In this document: one piece after another, positions 1-12,076 of the stretch
Layout of the letters: the number at the start of each line of letters is the position of its first letter
Position numbering within the stretch: position 1 is the first letter of the stretch
Origin: Camarhynchus parvulus
Taxonomy: Eukaryota; Chordata; Aves; Passeriformes; Thraupidae
Length of the DNA: 64,000 bases
Assembly (NCBI RefSeq): GCF_901933205.1
Contig: NC_044571.1
Span: 54,163,530-54,227,529 of the forward strand
Direction: 5' to 3'
Translations under genes and position numbers: made by a program
The notes under the pieces: model-generated
The model's input: the letters and a program-made list of their open reading frames with translations, nothing else
The model's database searches: none
Told to the model about the DNA's origin: nothing

Positions 1-2555
1 CCTAAAAAAAAAGCAGAAGCATCTGAAAGCATGAAGGCATGGGGCCCGGCTCTCACTGCCAGTTTGTAGTCACTTGGAGCCAGATAGATTAGACAAGCTG
101 TTCACATACAATAAATTCAAAGTGTCAGACTTGCTGTTGACATACAGAATAATTCTGTGATGTAGAATACTTGGTGCAGACACGACAGATGCAAAGTATG
201 CCAACAAGGTCCATGGCACCTCTGAGATGCCTTGAGCTGGAGGTGTTACCTTTCCTTTCCCATAAATCGGGTTTTGTTTAAGAATCACGGGAATAGAGAA
301 AAATGTCCTGAGACATTATTTACTCAAGAATAATCTCTCTTGTTTCAGCAGTCTTTTTTAACATCACCTCCTATCTTCATATTCCTAATTGAATTTTATG
401 CAGCATTTAAAATTTCTTATCATATAAATTTTCTATTTTACCTATTCTTTTAACAGTATTTGTTGTATATTTGGGTAATCTGGGTCTTAATATTTTTCAA
501 ATATTTCAGCATATGTTGAACACAGTTTAAAGGGGTTTTTTTAACACTCAGTGACATAAATCTGAATTTGACTTTCCATTTTTTCTAAGCTTTCTTTCAC
601 CTAAACCTTATTTGAAACATGGTTTTTGGGTTTGAAATAACAGAATTCTCAATAATTGTATCAAATTCTTAAAAAAAAAATCCTCCTTCCGATATTTGTC
701 TTATTTCTTTATTTTTTTTTTTAATTCCTACATATAAGTTTGATTTTAATTCCTTTTATCCTCATTCTTCTATAAATCTTATCTGTTCAAGAATCATTTT
801 TGCTGCTCATATATACTCACCATGGTAACAATTTTATCACTAAATGGTGTAAGCTTTTCTAAGAATTATATGTCAATATGTTACATGTCTGCATTTCCTT
901 CATACTATCAAGTTCAGATGTCACTCTGACCTGTATGCCAGCACCCAATTTTATTTAATTGGCTTTTATTTGTCCTAAAGACTGTGTTGACTCCAGAGAC
1001 TGTAAGAGGTTTGCAAGATGAAATTATGGTAATGTTCTATTTGTAAGTTTGGTGCTGTTGAGGTAGAATAAAGACAATATTGAACAAACAAAATAATCTA
1101 TTTCTGTTATGTTACAGAATAAATGGCAACAGCTTGCGCTGAATATATAACATGGGAGGTGAAAAGGTAAACTTGTCTTTTCTGTTCAGAACTGGTTTTC
1201 ACAAGATGAAGCCTTTAACATCTGCAATTTGGCTTCCTGCCAAGCCAAGAAACTTATGAACAGGAGAACAAATAAATACAGACTTTTCTTTCTGAAAATT
1301 ATTTTGTGGTTATTATTAAAAAAATGCTAAACGTGCATCTTGTTTGTTCTTGTGTACAACTATACAGTAAATAATAAACTCTTCGCTCTGCTTAGATAGG
1401 CAGGTTTCATAAAAGAGCAGTATTTAGCTGACCCATCTTTAGTAGTTATAGCTGTCCATCTGCTTGCTTTGTTTTTTATAACATGAAAAATTCTATTTGT
1501 TTTTTTTTAGGTTAAAATCGGAGTTCCACAATAACAAATTCCTAACTCTGAAATTAAAGCTTGTCTAACATGTTTTCATCAATGCTAGGTGATGAAACTT
1601 CAAAATTGCTTTCTCACTTTTAGTTCTTGAATATACTACATTCAGGCTACTGAAGCTGATTTGTCTTCACGCATGTTCTGTAGTTTTGCATTCTGACCAA
1701 AATCTTAATAATCACTTTTTGTTTCTCTTCCTTTACAATCGTTCCACATATCCTCATGAAGAGGCATAAAGACAGTTTTAACATGATTCATTCATGCTGT
1801 TATGCATGTAGATGTTACATTTTTCTGGGTTCCTTATCTGGTGTGGATAACTTTCAATAACTTTTCTTCCTTGTTGCTCTCTACCCTTCGCGTCTTAATT
1901 TTGCTTCTGGTGTAATGAAATATTTTGGCTGAATTAAAAAGGAGAGCTGTAAAACAGGGGGTGTACTCTGCTGAATGTTAGGTATACCATAATGTAAATC
2001 AGTAAATATTAAAGAAAAGCATCCATGAAGCAGAGCATAAAAGCAAATAAAGACATACATGTGCTTCTCTGTCTGAATCTAATTCTAAGAAGAAAAACAA
2101 GTAGGTCCAAAGTAGAATGTTAAACCTCTAAAAATATTTACCTCTTTGTGTACAGGATACAGGTTATGTAGACTTGAGTGTATATGGCCTATATATTCTT
2201 TTAATATTTTATTCATCACAGTAGATAAATTAATAATTATATTACTTTAATGACTGTCTGACTATTCAATAGATATTTATGCACATGAACCTGTATACAT
2301 ACTTAGAATAAAGGAAGAAATAAGTTTTTGAAGAAAATAACAATAGAAAAAAGAAAATGCATAAATTGCCTTTTGAAACAAGGGTAATTTCTGCTTAGAT
2401 AAAATGCAAATTAATTGTGCAAAGCAGCAATGGAAAAAGGTTCTCATTTTTTTTACATTTTACATTTTTAAGGGACAAAAAGGAAACAAAACACACCAAG
2501 AAAGCACGGCACTTTCAATTTCAGATTACAAAAATATCCTAAAATAATTATAAAT
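1..2555. other. AT-rich stretch, no gene recognised
   Basis: No open frame with recognisable protein character, no repeat family I can name and no RNA gene. The sequence is AT-rich with short T- and A-runs (for example near 669-678 and 711-722). A short block near 1119-1167 sits between an AG and a GTAAAC but has stops in all three frames. Confidence 0.6.
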
Positions 2556-3403
2556 GTTGATGATACAAAACTGGGGGAGTGGCTGACACACCTGAAGGCT
2601 GTGCTGCCATTCAGTGGGACCTTGATGGGCTGGAGAGCTGGGCAGAGAGAAATCTAATGAGGTTCAGCTGGGGCAAGTGTTGGGTCCTGCTCCTGGGGAG
2701 GAATAACCAGCACAGGCTGGGGGCTGACCAACTGGAGAGCAGCTCTGCTGGGAAGGACCTGGGGGTATTGGGGGATGAAAAGCTGACCATGAGCTGGCAG
2801 TGCTGCTGTGGCCAGGAGGGCCTGTGGTATCCTGGAGTGCATCAGGAAAAGTGTGGCCAGCAGGTCAAGCAAGGCGATAGCACCCCTCTGCTTGGCCCTC
2901 ATGAGGTCACATCTGGAGGGCTGTGTCCAGTTCTGGGCTACATAGTTCAAAGAAGACAAAGAGCTACAGGAGAGGGTCCAGCAGAGGCCACAAAGATGAT
3001 GAGAGCATCTCGTATGAGGAGAGACTGTGGGAGCTGGACTTGCTTAGTCAGGAGAAGACTGAAGGGGGGATCTCATTAATAAATATAAATATCTCAAAGG
3101 CTGTTGCCAGAAGAATAGTGCCAGCCCCTTTTCTGTAATGTCCAGCCACAGGACCAAGAGTAAGAACCATAAATTGAAACACTGGAAGTTCCATCTCCAA
3201 CACAAAAAACTTGTCTACTTTCAGGGTGGCATAGCACTAGAACAGACTGCCCAGGGAAGTTGTGGAGTCTCCATCCTGTAGATACACAAAACCCACCTGG
3301 ACATGCTTCTCTGTCACCTGCTCTAGGTGACCCTGCCTTGGTGGGGTGTAGGATTGGATAATCTCCAGAGATTCCTTCCAACTCTAAAAATTCTGTAATC
3401 ATA
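2556..3403 (+). mobile_element. CR1 LINE fragment with 3' end
   Basis: This is a 5'-truncated CR1 non-LTR retrotransposon, the dominant LINE of birds. It begins abruptly in AT-rich DNA with ORF2 text (GATGATACAAAACTGGGGG, the 'DDTKLGG' stretch that follows the RT active site). It runs through the end of ORF2 and the 3' UTR to a tail with ATTGGATAATCTCC, TTCCTTCCAACTC and ATTCTGTAATC at about 3350-3400. Its GC content is far above the flanks. The reading frame is broken in the second half, so it cannot move by itself. I did not find a clear target-site duplication, which is normal for CR1. Family assignment is secure; the subfamily is not determined. Confidence 0.93.
2579..3079 (+). pseudogene. 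CR1 ORF2 C-terminal remnant
   Basis: This open stretch of about 166 codons is the C-terminal part of CR1 ORF2, the protein with endonuclease and reverse transcriptase domains that copies the LINE RNA into DNA. Recognisable ORF2 blocks are 'ADTPEGCAAIQWDLDGLESWAERN', shown by codons near 2582-2655, and 'GKDLGVLGDEKLTMS' near 2750-2800. Both lie after the polymerase active site, which is missing here. Past about codon 80 the frame departs from the family pattern, and a neighbouring frame (from about 2923) picks up the 'SYEERLWELDLLS' block near 3010. At least one frameshift is therefore present. It has no start codon of its own and is a dead relic. Confidence 0.8.
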
Positions 3404-6400
3404 TGAATTATAATTTAGGTATTTTTCCTTGCCTTTTTTATATCCTTACAGATGTCCAGGAAAAATAATTACAAATAAATATTTTTTAATATACATTCCA
3501 TAAGAAAAAGATGCAACTTTTACCACTTACCACTCTAACACAACCACAGCCAGATAAAAGATCTTGTAATACAAATTTAAATTTCATTTTACTTTTTATA
3601 TTCTATTTATTTCAGACAGATTTATATGCATTTAAAAGCAAATGCAACTTGCACTTGCAAATGAAAGTCATTGCCAAGTCCAAACCAATGTGTCACTACT
3701 CTACAAGAGCTGTTCACTTTTCAGAATCAGTTCACATGACTGGGTCCTAAGGGTAAAAATATAACAGAGAGACTAAAAGAAAAGAAAGAAGAGAAATGCT
3801 AAGCATTCTGGGTGGTGCATTATGATTATTCATAAAATAGATGGTTTAAAGTACATACTTTATTATCTTATTAAACTAACACACTATTTATGTGAATATA
3901 CGATACATTGTGTAATAGCATAATAAAATTGCAGTAGGATAGATAGCTGTGTTGGAATGAGTATTGCTTCAGTGGTGCATGCCAACTTATGGAATACTAA
4001 TGACAGCTGAAGTAACATTTTTTGCTTCAATTAGTTAGGCTATCAGCATCCTGGAAGCTACCTCAGTGAGCACGTTTTTGTCTGTTTCAGCTTTTAAAAT
4101 ATTATGGTATTTACATGTATGCTAAATATTGGATCTAAGAAAACATCCATCTCTTTTTTTTTTTCATTTTGTTTCCTAAATTTTTATTGCAGACAGAATC
4201 TTATATTTCAGTTGTGGAATTCAAATGTGAGCGATTGAAAGAATTACTGTAAGCATAATGTAGAAAAGTGAGGCTTTCAGGGGCTTTGCCTTCCCTTTGC
4301 TTTGATTTCTTGTGGATTTGTAGGATCCCTGGTTTAGGGTTTGGGGGTAGAGGGGTGTGTGTTTCAACATGTGTGCTTAAATGATCCCCATTTTGATGTT
4401 CTGTTTTGGTTTTTTGAGTGGGTACAGGGTTCTACCCATCATTTATAATAAAGCCTTGTGGAGTACCTGCAGGAAGATATGGCATGATGACTGGCAAGTT
4501 AAATATGATTCAGAAACTGTATGCCTGCGCTAGTGGATCTCCTTTTAGCTCAGGGGTAGTTCTGTACTGATTGGATTACACCGCACCTCAACAGTTTGAA
4601 TTCTCAAGAGAGGAGCTATAGTTTCATGCATCTACTGCTGATTTGGCAGTGATTTCATCTGTTTTGGTTTTTAATGACTTTTAGTTAAGCATTTGTGCTC
4701 CTTACATTTAGAAAATTGAGCATCAAGAAATGGCCCATGTAGACAATGTCATTGTTATTTTTGCAGTGCAAAGCCAGACATTGTTTAGCCTCCTTTCACT
4801 CCCTGTCCAACCATCTGAGTGATGACTTCATTGGTCTACATTAAATAGAGCTGTGCAAATGGAGAAAAAAAAATTATGAATCTCAAGAGGAACATTCATT
4901 GAGATTTTAATTCCTAGCCATCTCATAAGCCTGACAAATTTTGATGCTAAATGAAAAAAGGAAGTCACAAAAAAATCCAACCAACCAAATAAAATAATCA
5001 AAAAACAACCTTCCTACAAAAAAAAAGTGAAAAAAATCTTCCAGCATTTTTCTGTAGTGGACACCAGAATGGTAGAAAATATTCACATAGCAGTTTAATA
5101 TGGTCTAGATTCCTTCCTCTTTGGTCAAATGTCTTTCTTTTCAAAGTAAATCTGATGATTGTTGTCAAATCATTTTGCCTTGAAATTGCCTTGAAATCTG
5201 CAATGATGTACAAAAACAGGTCATCACTGTTTTCTGAATTTATTTTAAAATTATTAGTATCACCTACATCAATTATTTCAATACATAAAATTTTAGCTGC
5301 ACTAAAGAAACTGAAGTTTGTAAACTCTATAGTAGCTTAGCTGTGAATGCTGAGGAGGTAGTTGCTGTCAAGTTTCAGGTACTTCTCCAGACATGTACAA
5401 GAAGATATGTAAGCTGGAATTCATTAAATATTGCTCAGGAAGTTAGAAAATGAAATAATCACATAAGCTGTTCATTCTGGGCTACTTTTCAGAGTAAAGA
5501 AGATGAGCTGCCTCTAGAACATGATTCAACTGACCTATGTTAAACATCTAAACTACATAATGAAAAGAATTGTTCACTGGAGGCCTCTGATATCCAGGGA
5601 TTAGAAAATGAGGCTACATGCAGTCACAGAAACCTATGACATGGATAGTCGTAAAAAGAATTTGAATCTCAACTTGTGATCTTACTCCTTTATAGACAGA
5701 TGTTAAAAAAATTCACATATTTGGAGCTAGGCCATTATTTTAATTGGTCAGTGGGACAAAAAGTCAGTTAAAAGGAATTTCCCTTACTCTCTAAATTTCA
5801 GGAAAATGTTTATGGAATAATGTATGAATTTTATATATCAGGTTTCTATTTGGTTCATACTCTCTCTGTCTTTTGTAGCATAAATTGATTCTGGTGAATT
5901 GTCTGATAGACACTATCTGACCTGAAAATAGCAATATAAATATTAGAAACATCATCAGATACATGTGCTTGAATTTATGCAAGCATGGTCACACATTATT
6001 TTAGCTACAGCTGACATGCACTTACAGCTTCCTGTATTAATTATGTGTATTTTTTATGTTTAAGACTCTGTCTCCATCAGGGTAGACCTAGATATTACAG
6101 TTGACATTTAAAGCAAACTCCCTTAACCCTGGTTAATGCATCTTATTTATAGAACTGCCTCAAATGTTTTGCTTCTTTTTACCCAATGTCAAAACACACT
6201 CTTTTTTTTTGCTGTTTGTTAGTTTTGTTTACCTCCAATAACATCTTTTATTTAGAAGCCAAGTAGGCTTCATAATATTTCTAACAGGAAAACTTTAGTT
6301 TAGTTTAGCTTTTGAGAGATTTTTCCACCTGTTCTTTGATAATTTAAAATAAATTATAAATTCACACATGAGCTCTCCCTACAAGTAAAAGCCAAGCAGA

Positions 6401-7423
6401 TGTTGAGTTGAATGACACATCTGTTGGCTTGAGAAGAAATTATATGTATGCCAAATTGGATTTGCCCTTTATTTTTCTTAGGAGACTGTATCTCACAACT
6501 GAAGCAGGCACAACATAACAAGGAAAATAATGTTTTTTAAATAATTAGTTCTGTTGTAAATCCATATTTTAATGGCAATATGTTAGATCTTTTAAATTGC
6601 ATTAAAAAACATTTAGTTTAGAGATGAACTGTGCATTGAGATACATGACTGATCTTATAAAAATTATCTTTGGAGATACTCAATGACATATTAGCAGTCA
6701 GTGTAAAAATATAGAATTACTTCATACTTCATTACTTCATCAAGTATATATATTTTGTGAGCAATATAGTAATTAAAATCAGTTTAAAATTAGAAAACTA
6801 AATATTTTACTATTTCAAAGTAAATTACACTCTATTTGTAAGGAAATAGTAATAAACACAGTATAATACCTAAACAGCAGAAATAAAATTTTACACTGGA
6901 AAGAACTGAGCAGGCAGATTATAAGAAAAAACTCCCTATACATTCATATCATAAAAGGCATATGGGCTATTGAGGGTGAAGTAAGAATAACATTTATTCA
7001 AATGTTCTGAAAAAGATTGTGTTATAGAGATAATACATTTTGAAAATACAATAATGAAATATCTTAATAACAATTATTAGTGAAAGGAAATGTACAGAAG
7101 TTTGTAATACAGGAGCAGAGACACTAAATTAAATTGAAAAGCAACAAATTTGAAGTTGATTAAAGAGAATATCTCTTTACATGATACAAAATTAACCTGT
7201 AGTTTTCATTGCCACAATACATGCTTGAGACAAGAGTTGGATTGATAAAAAAATTAGACAGTTATGTAGGTGATGAAAATACAACCACATTAGAGAAGAA
7301 AAACACGAAAAAATTATTTTAGCACATAGTTTAATCATTAACTGAAAGAATAGATATAACTTTGGCATTGTGCAAGTTAATTCATAAAAATTTGTTCCTG
7401 GTTTGTTTGGGTTTTTTTGTTTC

Positions 7424-7450
7424 ATTTTTTTGTTTGTTTGTTTGTTTTTG
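7424..7450. repeat. TTTG simple repeat
   Basis: Short T-rich run with several consecutive TTTG units, interrupted by T-tracts. No further function can be read from it. Confidence 0.8.
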
Positions 7451-7913
7451 GTAACTTTAATCAGAAAAAAAATCATTCTCAAAAGAATGTCCTAATCAAT
7501 TTTTTCATTCTCATTTTTTTCTGAGAATCCTAACATTTTGGTGTAATATCTTCCTCATCATCCTTGTCCATATAGACTCTGCTTAGGTTTATTTTTGTGT
7601 ATTTTTCTTGTAAAGTCTGTTTACATGTCCCTTGGTTGTCCATTACTCAGTGGTACTGTTTTTTGTTTTCTTCCTTACAGTTTTTACTGAATAGTATAAG
7701 GTCACATTCATAACTCACCACCCCAATTTCTATTTGTAATCTGCAATCTGTGGTATCATTTCACATTTGCATTATTCCACTCCACAAAATTTATTCTAAA
7801 GTCACAAGCAATTCAATTAACTGAACATAGCTGCTCCCTACAGGTTTAATTAAAGTTTAACTCAAACTAATTTAAATAATGGTTTCCTGTTACTAGTTCA
7901 TTGTCATGCCAGT

Positions 7914-7938
7914 AAAACAAACAAACAAACAAACAAAA
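7914..7938. repeat. AAAC simple repeat
   Basis: About five to six consecutive AAAC units. Confidence 0.85.
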
Positions 7939-8212
7939 ATCTCAATTCAATACAAATCCAGTCAATTCACAGGACCTTGCACTGTTGAGGTAATAGAAAT
8001 CTGTTGTTTTTCATTTGTAAATGAGGAAATAATATTTCCCAGGAAACTCATACTATCATCAGGAGTTTAATACCTCTTTTTCCCATTTAGGGTTAAATGA
8101 CCTTTCACTTTTGCATTCTTCTTCTCATTTAAGGATTCATTAGCTCAGTATTTTGGTACAAGGGTACAGCAAGATTTAAATAAAAGGAAAATAGTAAAAC
8201 AGAATAGCTTGT

Positions 8213-8600
8213 TTCGGTCAGGATGTCAAGAAGTCATCTGGTCCAACCCATTGCTGAAAGATTAGTTTATAAGAAGTCTTGTCCATGTGGATATTGACAA
8301 TCTCTATGAATGGAGATTACACAGTCCTTCTGGTCAACCCGCTTCCTATTTACTTAGTATTCATGCGACAATTTTCCCTATTTTCCCTATTTGCAATAAC
8401 AATTCTTGTTTCTGCACTCTTTCTGTACACTAATTCTTCTCCTTTTGCTTTGCACTTCAAAAGAAGAGTGCATCTTGTCTGTAATCATCTTCTAGGTCAC
8501 TGAAGATGATTCAGGTCCTTTATCAAGTGTATTCTCCAATCTGAGCCGAATAAACTTCCTTGACACCTTCTCATGTGACTTTTTCCATGCAGACCAGTGG
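8213..8600 (-). mobile_element. old CR1 LINE 3' end
   Basis: Read on the minus strand this is a diverged CR1 3' terminal region. On the plus strand it opens with GTCATCTGGTCCAACCCATTG (8234-8254), the reverse complement of the usual CR1 tail. It continues with ATGGAGATTACACAGTCC and TCTGGTCAACCCGCTTCC (8308-8346), and near 8530 CTCCAATCTGAGCCGAATAAAC, all in the order expected for an inverted CR1 3' UTR and ORF2 end. Divergence is clearly higher than in the other copies, so this is an older insertion. The upstream (8600) end is approximate. Confidence 0.7.
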
Positions 8601-11425
8601 GATAGTGAAGGATAAACAGCTAAGCTGTTTCAGATATTTGCATCATTTGTTTCAAAAGGTGATGATACTTTTTGACTGAAAGTTTTATTTCCTGTTGCAT
8701 CCAAATAAAACATGAAAGGGATAGTTGATCAAATTGGCAAAGTATGCAGAGGAAAATAATAAGGAAATTCTAGAAATAAACAAGTTATTATCTGACTAAT
8801 TATACTTCATGTTTCTGTAGTTAGACTGTATTTATTAGCTAACCTATACCTCTTAAAGCTACTTCTGATATCTTTATCCCATTCTGATGCCTGCAGTATA
8901 GTTGTAGCTTAAGTTAATTTTTAGAAATATTGTTGCTGACATTATGAATCAGTTGACCTTAAAATTTCATGTTGCTCCTTCTATTGAAAATCATGAAATG
9001 AACTTTACAATGACCAGAACACAGAGCTCTGCAATAGAAGAAATAATATTACCTCTTTCCAGTAGTATAGCTGCTCAGAATCACAGCGAAAGTAGAGCAA
9101 GCAGATCAAAGGAAATATAAAAGATTAGAGTTGTAAACACTGTCAAGACGTGTCTCTAAAGAAAAGAGTTTGAAAGTGACCTTGTTTCATTATCAAAGAA
9201 TAAAGTTCACATTCTGCAAAAACACCAATCTTGGATGTAAAATCAACTAAAGTAAACTAACTGAAATTAAAAAAAATAATAATTCCAGTAAACAACTATG
9301 AAGAGTGTGGTAGATGAAACTTACATGTCTTCTCCTTATTTTATATTTAGAAAAAAATTAACTGTAGTAAGTGAAAAGCCAAAAGCTTACATTTCATTTA
9401 GCAATAGTGTATTAGTACTAACAGTGGAATCGTAATAGTAATAGAACCAAATATAACATTAAAATAATAAAACCTTCTTATTCAATATATAAAATGCTTC
9501 CTACAAGAAAAAATAACATAGAAAAGCAAAAAATAGCATAGAAAAAAAAAAGTTAATTGCAAGGCTCCTAAAAATCACTTTGAAAAGAAAATTGCTTGGA
9601 TTATTGTTAAAAAATTTGTGAGAAAACCATGAAACAGATAATCAGCTCTTTGACAACTGCTCATTTTCCATCAATAGTATAATAGAAAAAAATGAAAAAA
9701 AAAACTTCATGCTTTTTCCTGTTATATTCTATTTTACAGTCCCAAGGCCAGATGGCAAATGGTTGTCTGTGGAGAACCATTCATAATGGCAGATCCTGTT
9801 GAATTTTTATCCTATAATGTGGTTTCAAATATCTCATAGAAGTATATAATGAAATATCTAATTAAAACATAGAATATTATTTTTCAGGAAATTGTAATTT
9901 TAATTCTAACATAACAATCCTGAACTCCAAGTGAGATATATAAAATACTTCAAAAGCTGAGCCTAGGAATTATTAACTCTGCTTCATATTAAAAATCACA
10001 CACTTGACAGATGCAGACTTTTTATGGATCACTGTAATTTTTCATGTGTCCCAAATGTTAATGGCTCTACTCCTCTGCTCCACAGGGAACAACTATCCCT
10101 TCTTTCCAAGTGTTATGACCCAGTAACATAATTACATTACAAATAAAATTAATATGTTTAATGTATTTTCCTGCAATTTTCCTGTTTCCTGTCTTACCAG
10201 CTCTTAAGTTTGTTCTTCTACATCTCTACTTGGGGATGTAAAAGCTTTTCCCTAAGAAGCTACTTTTTCTTTAGTTTAGAAGATGATCAACCTAGAATGT
10301 CTGTGTGTTCAGAGATCTAGATGGTAGCAGACTGAATGACTTTTGGCAGGGACCTTGTTTTTCTGGTAATGGAATTTCTAAAGACAACTCTTGTTTTACA
10401 ATAAAAATGGTGAAAGTTTTTGTCTGTGTTAGTTAGTTGTTAGTTAGCTGTCTGTGTTTTTTACGGTTATAATTCTCCTCTATCTCAATTAAAAGCTATT
10501 TTCCCTCAATGCATGGAACTGAAGTTGTGCCGTTGAGATAACCATCCAGGATTCACTCATCACTACATCACTCTGTAAATACAAATCAACACTCAGTAAA
10601 AGAAATAGCAGGTATGATTCACCACACTGACATTTAATGTAAAAGGTAGAGAAATAAGCATGCAGGAGAATGTTTTTGTTTCTCCCACCTAGTAACTTAA
10701 CAAGACCTGACAGTGATTAGGACATCAGTTCTGGTGAGATCATAGCAAGAGTAGGCAATATGGGAGAGATAACTAGTCCTGTCACATTTTGTACTTGAAA
10801 GTAAGATTCCAGATCTAATTTAGTGAGCGGATTGAAGACAGGCATGAGACACTGAAACTGGAAAATACAATTCTAGATCTGTCGCTAAGTTGCTCTGCTG
10901 ATTTAGGCAAGCCATACACTATCTCTACAGTCCCATTTTGGCACTACTAATAGAGTGATCAAACTTAATAGAAAGTACTTGTGTTAGGTCTTTCAAAATG
11001 TAATACATTAAAGAAGTGTGGTAAACATTAATTGGTCATTTTCAGCACTTTTTACCTTGTTTCCTTATTTCAAGGCCATTCCAATTGGTCTTGTAAGCCA
11101 ACATCTAGGATTCTCTTTTCTAGCTACTTGAAACAACAACTGGTCCACTTGGGTCTTTAGCTTTCTATCAGCCTACTTAATTTTTCATATTTTTTCTGTA
11201 TTCCAGATAGAGAGAAGACATTCCATCACTTATTTATTCAGAACAAGGGAAAACCTTAAAATATTCAGCTCTTACTTGCTTATGAACTAGATACAGCACT
11301 GCTCATCCAATGTACTGATACTAAGCCTTTCCAGTTTGAGTTAGAGCTGAGACATTGCAAATCCCTTATTCACACTTTCATAGTTAAAATTCACCATAGA
11401 GTTAATAGTCTTCTTAACTTTGTTT
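8601..11425. other. AT-rich stretch, no gene recognised
   Basis: Nothing assignable: no recognisable repeat family, no credible exon, no RNA gene. Short TTAG-type iterations occur near 10430-10450. Confidence 0.55.
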
Positions 11426-11432
11426 GAGACTG
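11426..11432. repeat. target-site duplication, left copy
   Basis: GAGACTG lies immediately before the TG that opens the LTR at 11433. The same seven bases recur directly after the closing CA at 12009. ERV integrases usually make 4-6 bp duplications, so one or two of the seven matched bases may be chance. Confidence 0.75.
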
Positions 11433-12009
11433 TGTTATAAATGATCAATCGAAAAGCCAAATTCATCAAAACGCGAAAAAGATTTAATTTTTTTTTCCAC
11501 TACCAAAATGCGGTCCTCAAAAACCCACAGCCAAAGAGATAGTGTCAAGCCTGGGATCGGTGCTGGGTGAACCTAGATCTGACCTCTACCACATCAGACC
11601 ACTCTCTGTTCACAAGCACTGCTTCCAGTGAGGCTATTTTATACACATTTTATGCCTGAGGCAGAAGAGTCCCTATTTCTATTGTAACTCTGTATATACA
11701 CGAAAGTCTCTTTCACTGCGCAGAGCTGGACAATCACTGTCTCCTGAGCAGTAACCAGTGTTGATCATGTCAGGGGAAGTCATGTATTCAGATGTATCTT
11801 TCTGGCCACTTCTGCTATCTCGATCGATGGTATCTGATGGGTGATGATCGTTCTTGGGCGTCTTCTGATTACTCCGTGGAGCAGGAGCAGCAATCAGATC
11901 ATCGTGCTGGCCACGTCTATTCATAAGTAAATGGGGTATTGTTCTCCTGCTGCCTTCAGGAATTTCGAGATTCTGAAGTAGACATCTGCCTCTGGGCTGC
12001 TTGTGGTCA
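11433..12009 (-). mobile_element. solo LTR of an endogenous retrovirus
   Basis: A 577-bp solo LTR left by recombination between the two LTRs of an inserted retrovirus. It starts TGTTATAAATG and ends GTGGTCA on the plus strand, so both strands read TG...CA. It is bracketed by GAGACTG on each side (11426-11432 and 12010-12016). Orientation is minus: read that way a TATA box (GTATAAAATAGCC, plus-strand 11634-11646) is followed by a GC-rich block with CACCCAGCACCGATCCCAGG and then an ATTAAA-type poly(A) signal near 11485. The order is U3, R, U5. CpGs are kept in CACGATGATC, CGATCGAG and AAACGCG, which suggests moderate age. No viral gene is present; an 81-codon open frame inside (11679-11924, minus) is incidental. 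Class is uncertain (ERVL or ERVK-like). Confidence 0.82.
11634..11646 (-). promoter_or_regulatory. LTR TATA box
   Basis: On the minus strand GTATAAAATAGCC sits about 365 bp inside the LTR from its 5' end, the place expected for the retroviral core promoter, with the presumed start of R some 25-30 bases further on. This is motif-level evidence only; nothing shows it is active. Confidence 0.5.
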
Positions 12010-12016
12010 GAGACTG
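12010..12016. repeat. target-site duplication, right copy
   Basis: GAGACTG directly after the LTR's terminal CA, identical to 11426-11432. Confidence 0.75.
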
Positions 12017-12018
12017 GA

Positions 12019-12076
12019 TTTTACAGTCTTATAAAATACATTCTCTCTTTTACAATCTTATAAAATACATTCTCTC
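12019..12076. repeat. 29-bp tandem duplication
   Basis: Two head-to-tail 29-bp copies (12019-12047 and 12048-12076) of a unit reading TTTTACARTCTTATAAAATA then CATTCTCTC. They differ at one base (G versus A at unit position 8). The pair begins two bases after the right-hand target-site duplication of the solo LTR, so it lies in the flank and not in the LTR. Confidence 0.92.

Larger units (their letters stand above)
3404..8212. other. AT-rich stretch, no gene recognised
   Basis: I see no gene or named interspersed repeat here. It holds short A/T runs and TTTG/AAAC simple repeats near 7424-7450 and 7914-7938 (listed separately). Open frames are under 100 codons and low in charged residues, as expected by chance in AT-rich DNA. 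Confidence 0.55.

Noticed and set aside
1119..1167. Short block between TTACAG and GTAAAC that looks like a mini-exon
   Set aside because: Stop codons in all three frames and no neighbouring exon. It could only be non-coding, and AG...GTAA pairs are common by chance.
2654..2959. 101-codon minus-strand open frame
   Set aside because: Antisense shadow of CR1 ORF2.
11679..11924. 81-codon minus-strand open frame
   Set aside because: Lies wholly inside the solo LTR's U3 region; LTRs of this kind do not encode a known protein there.
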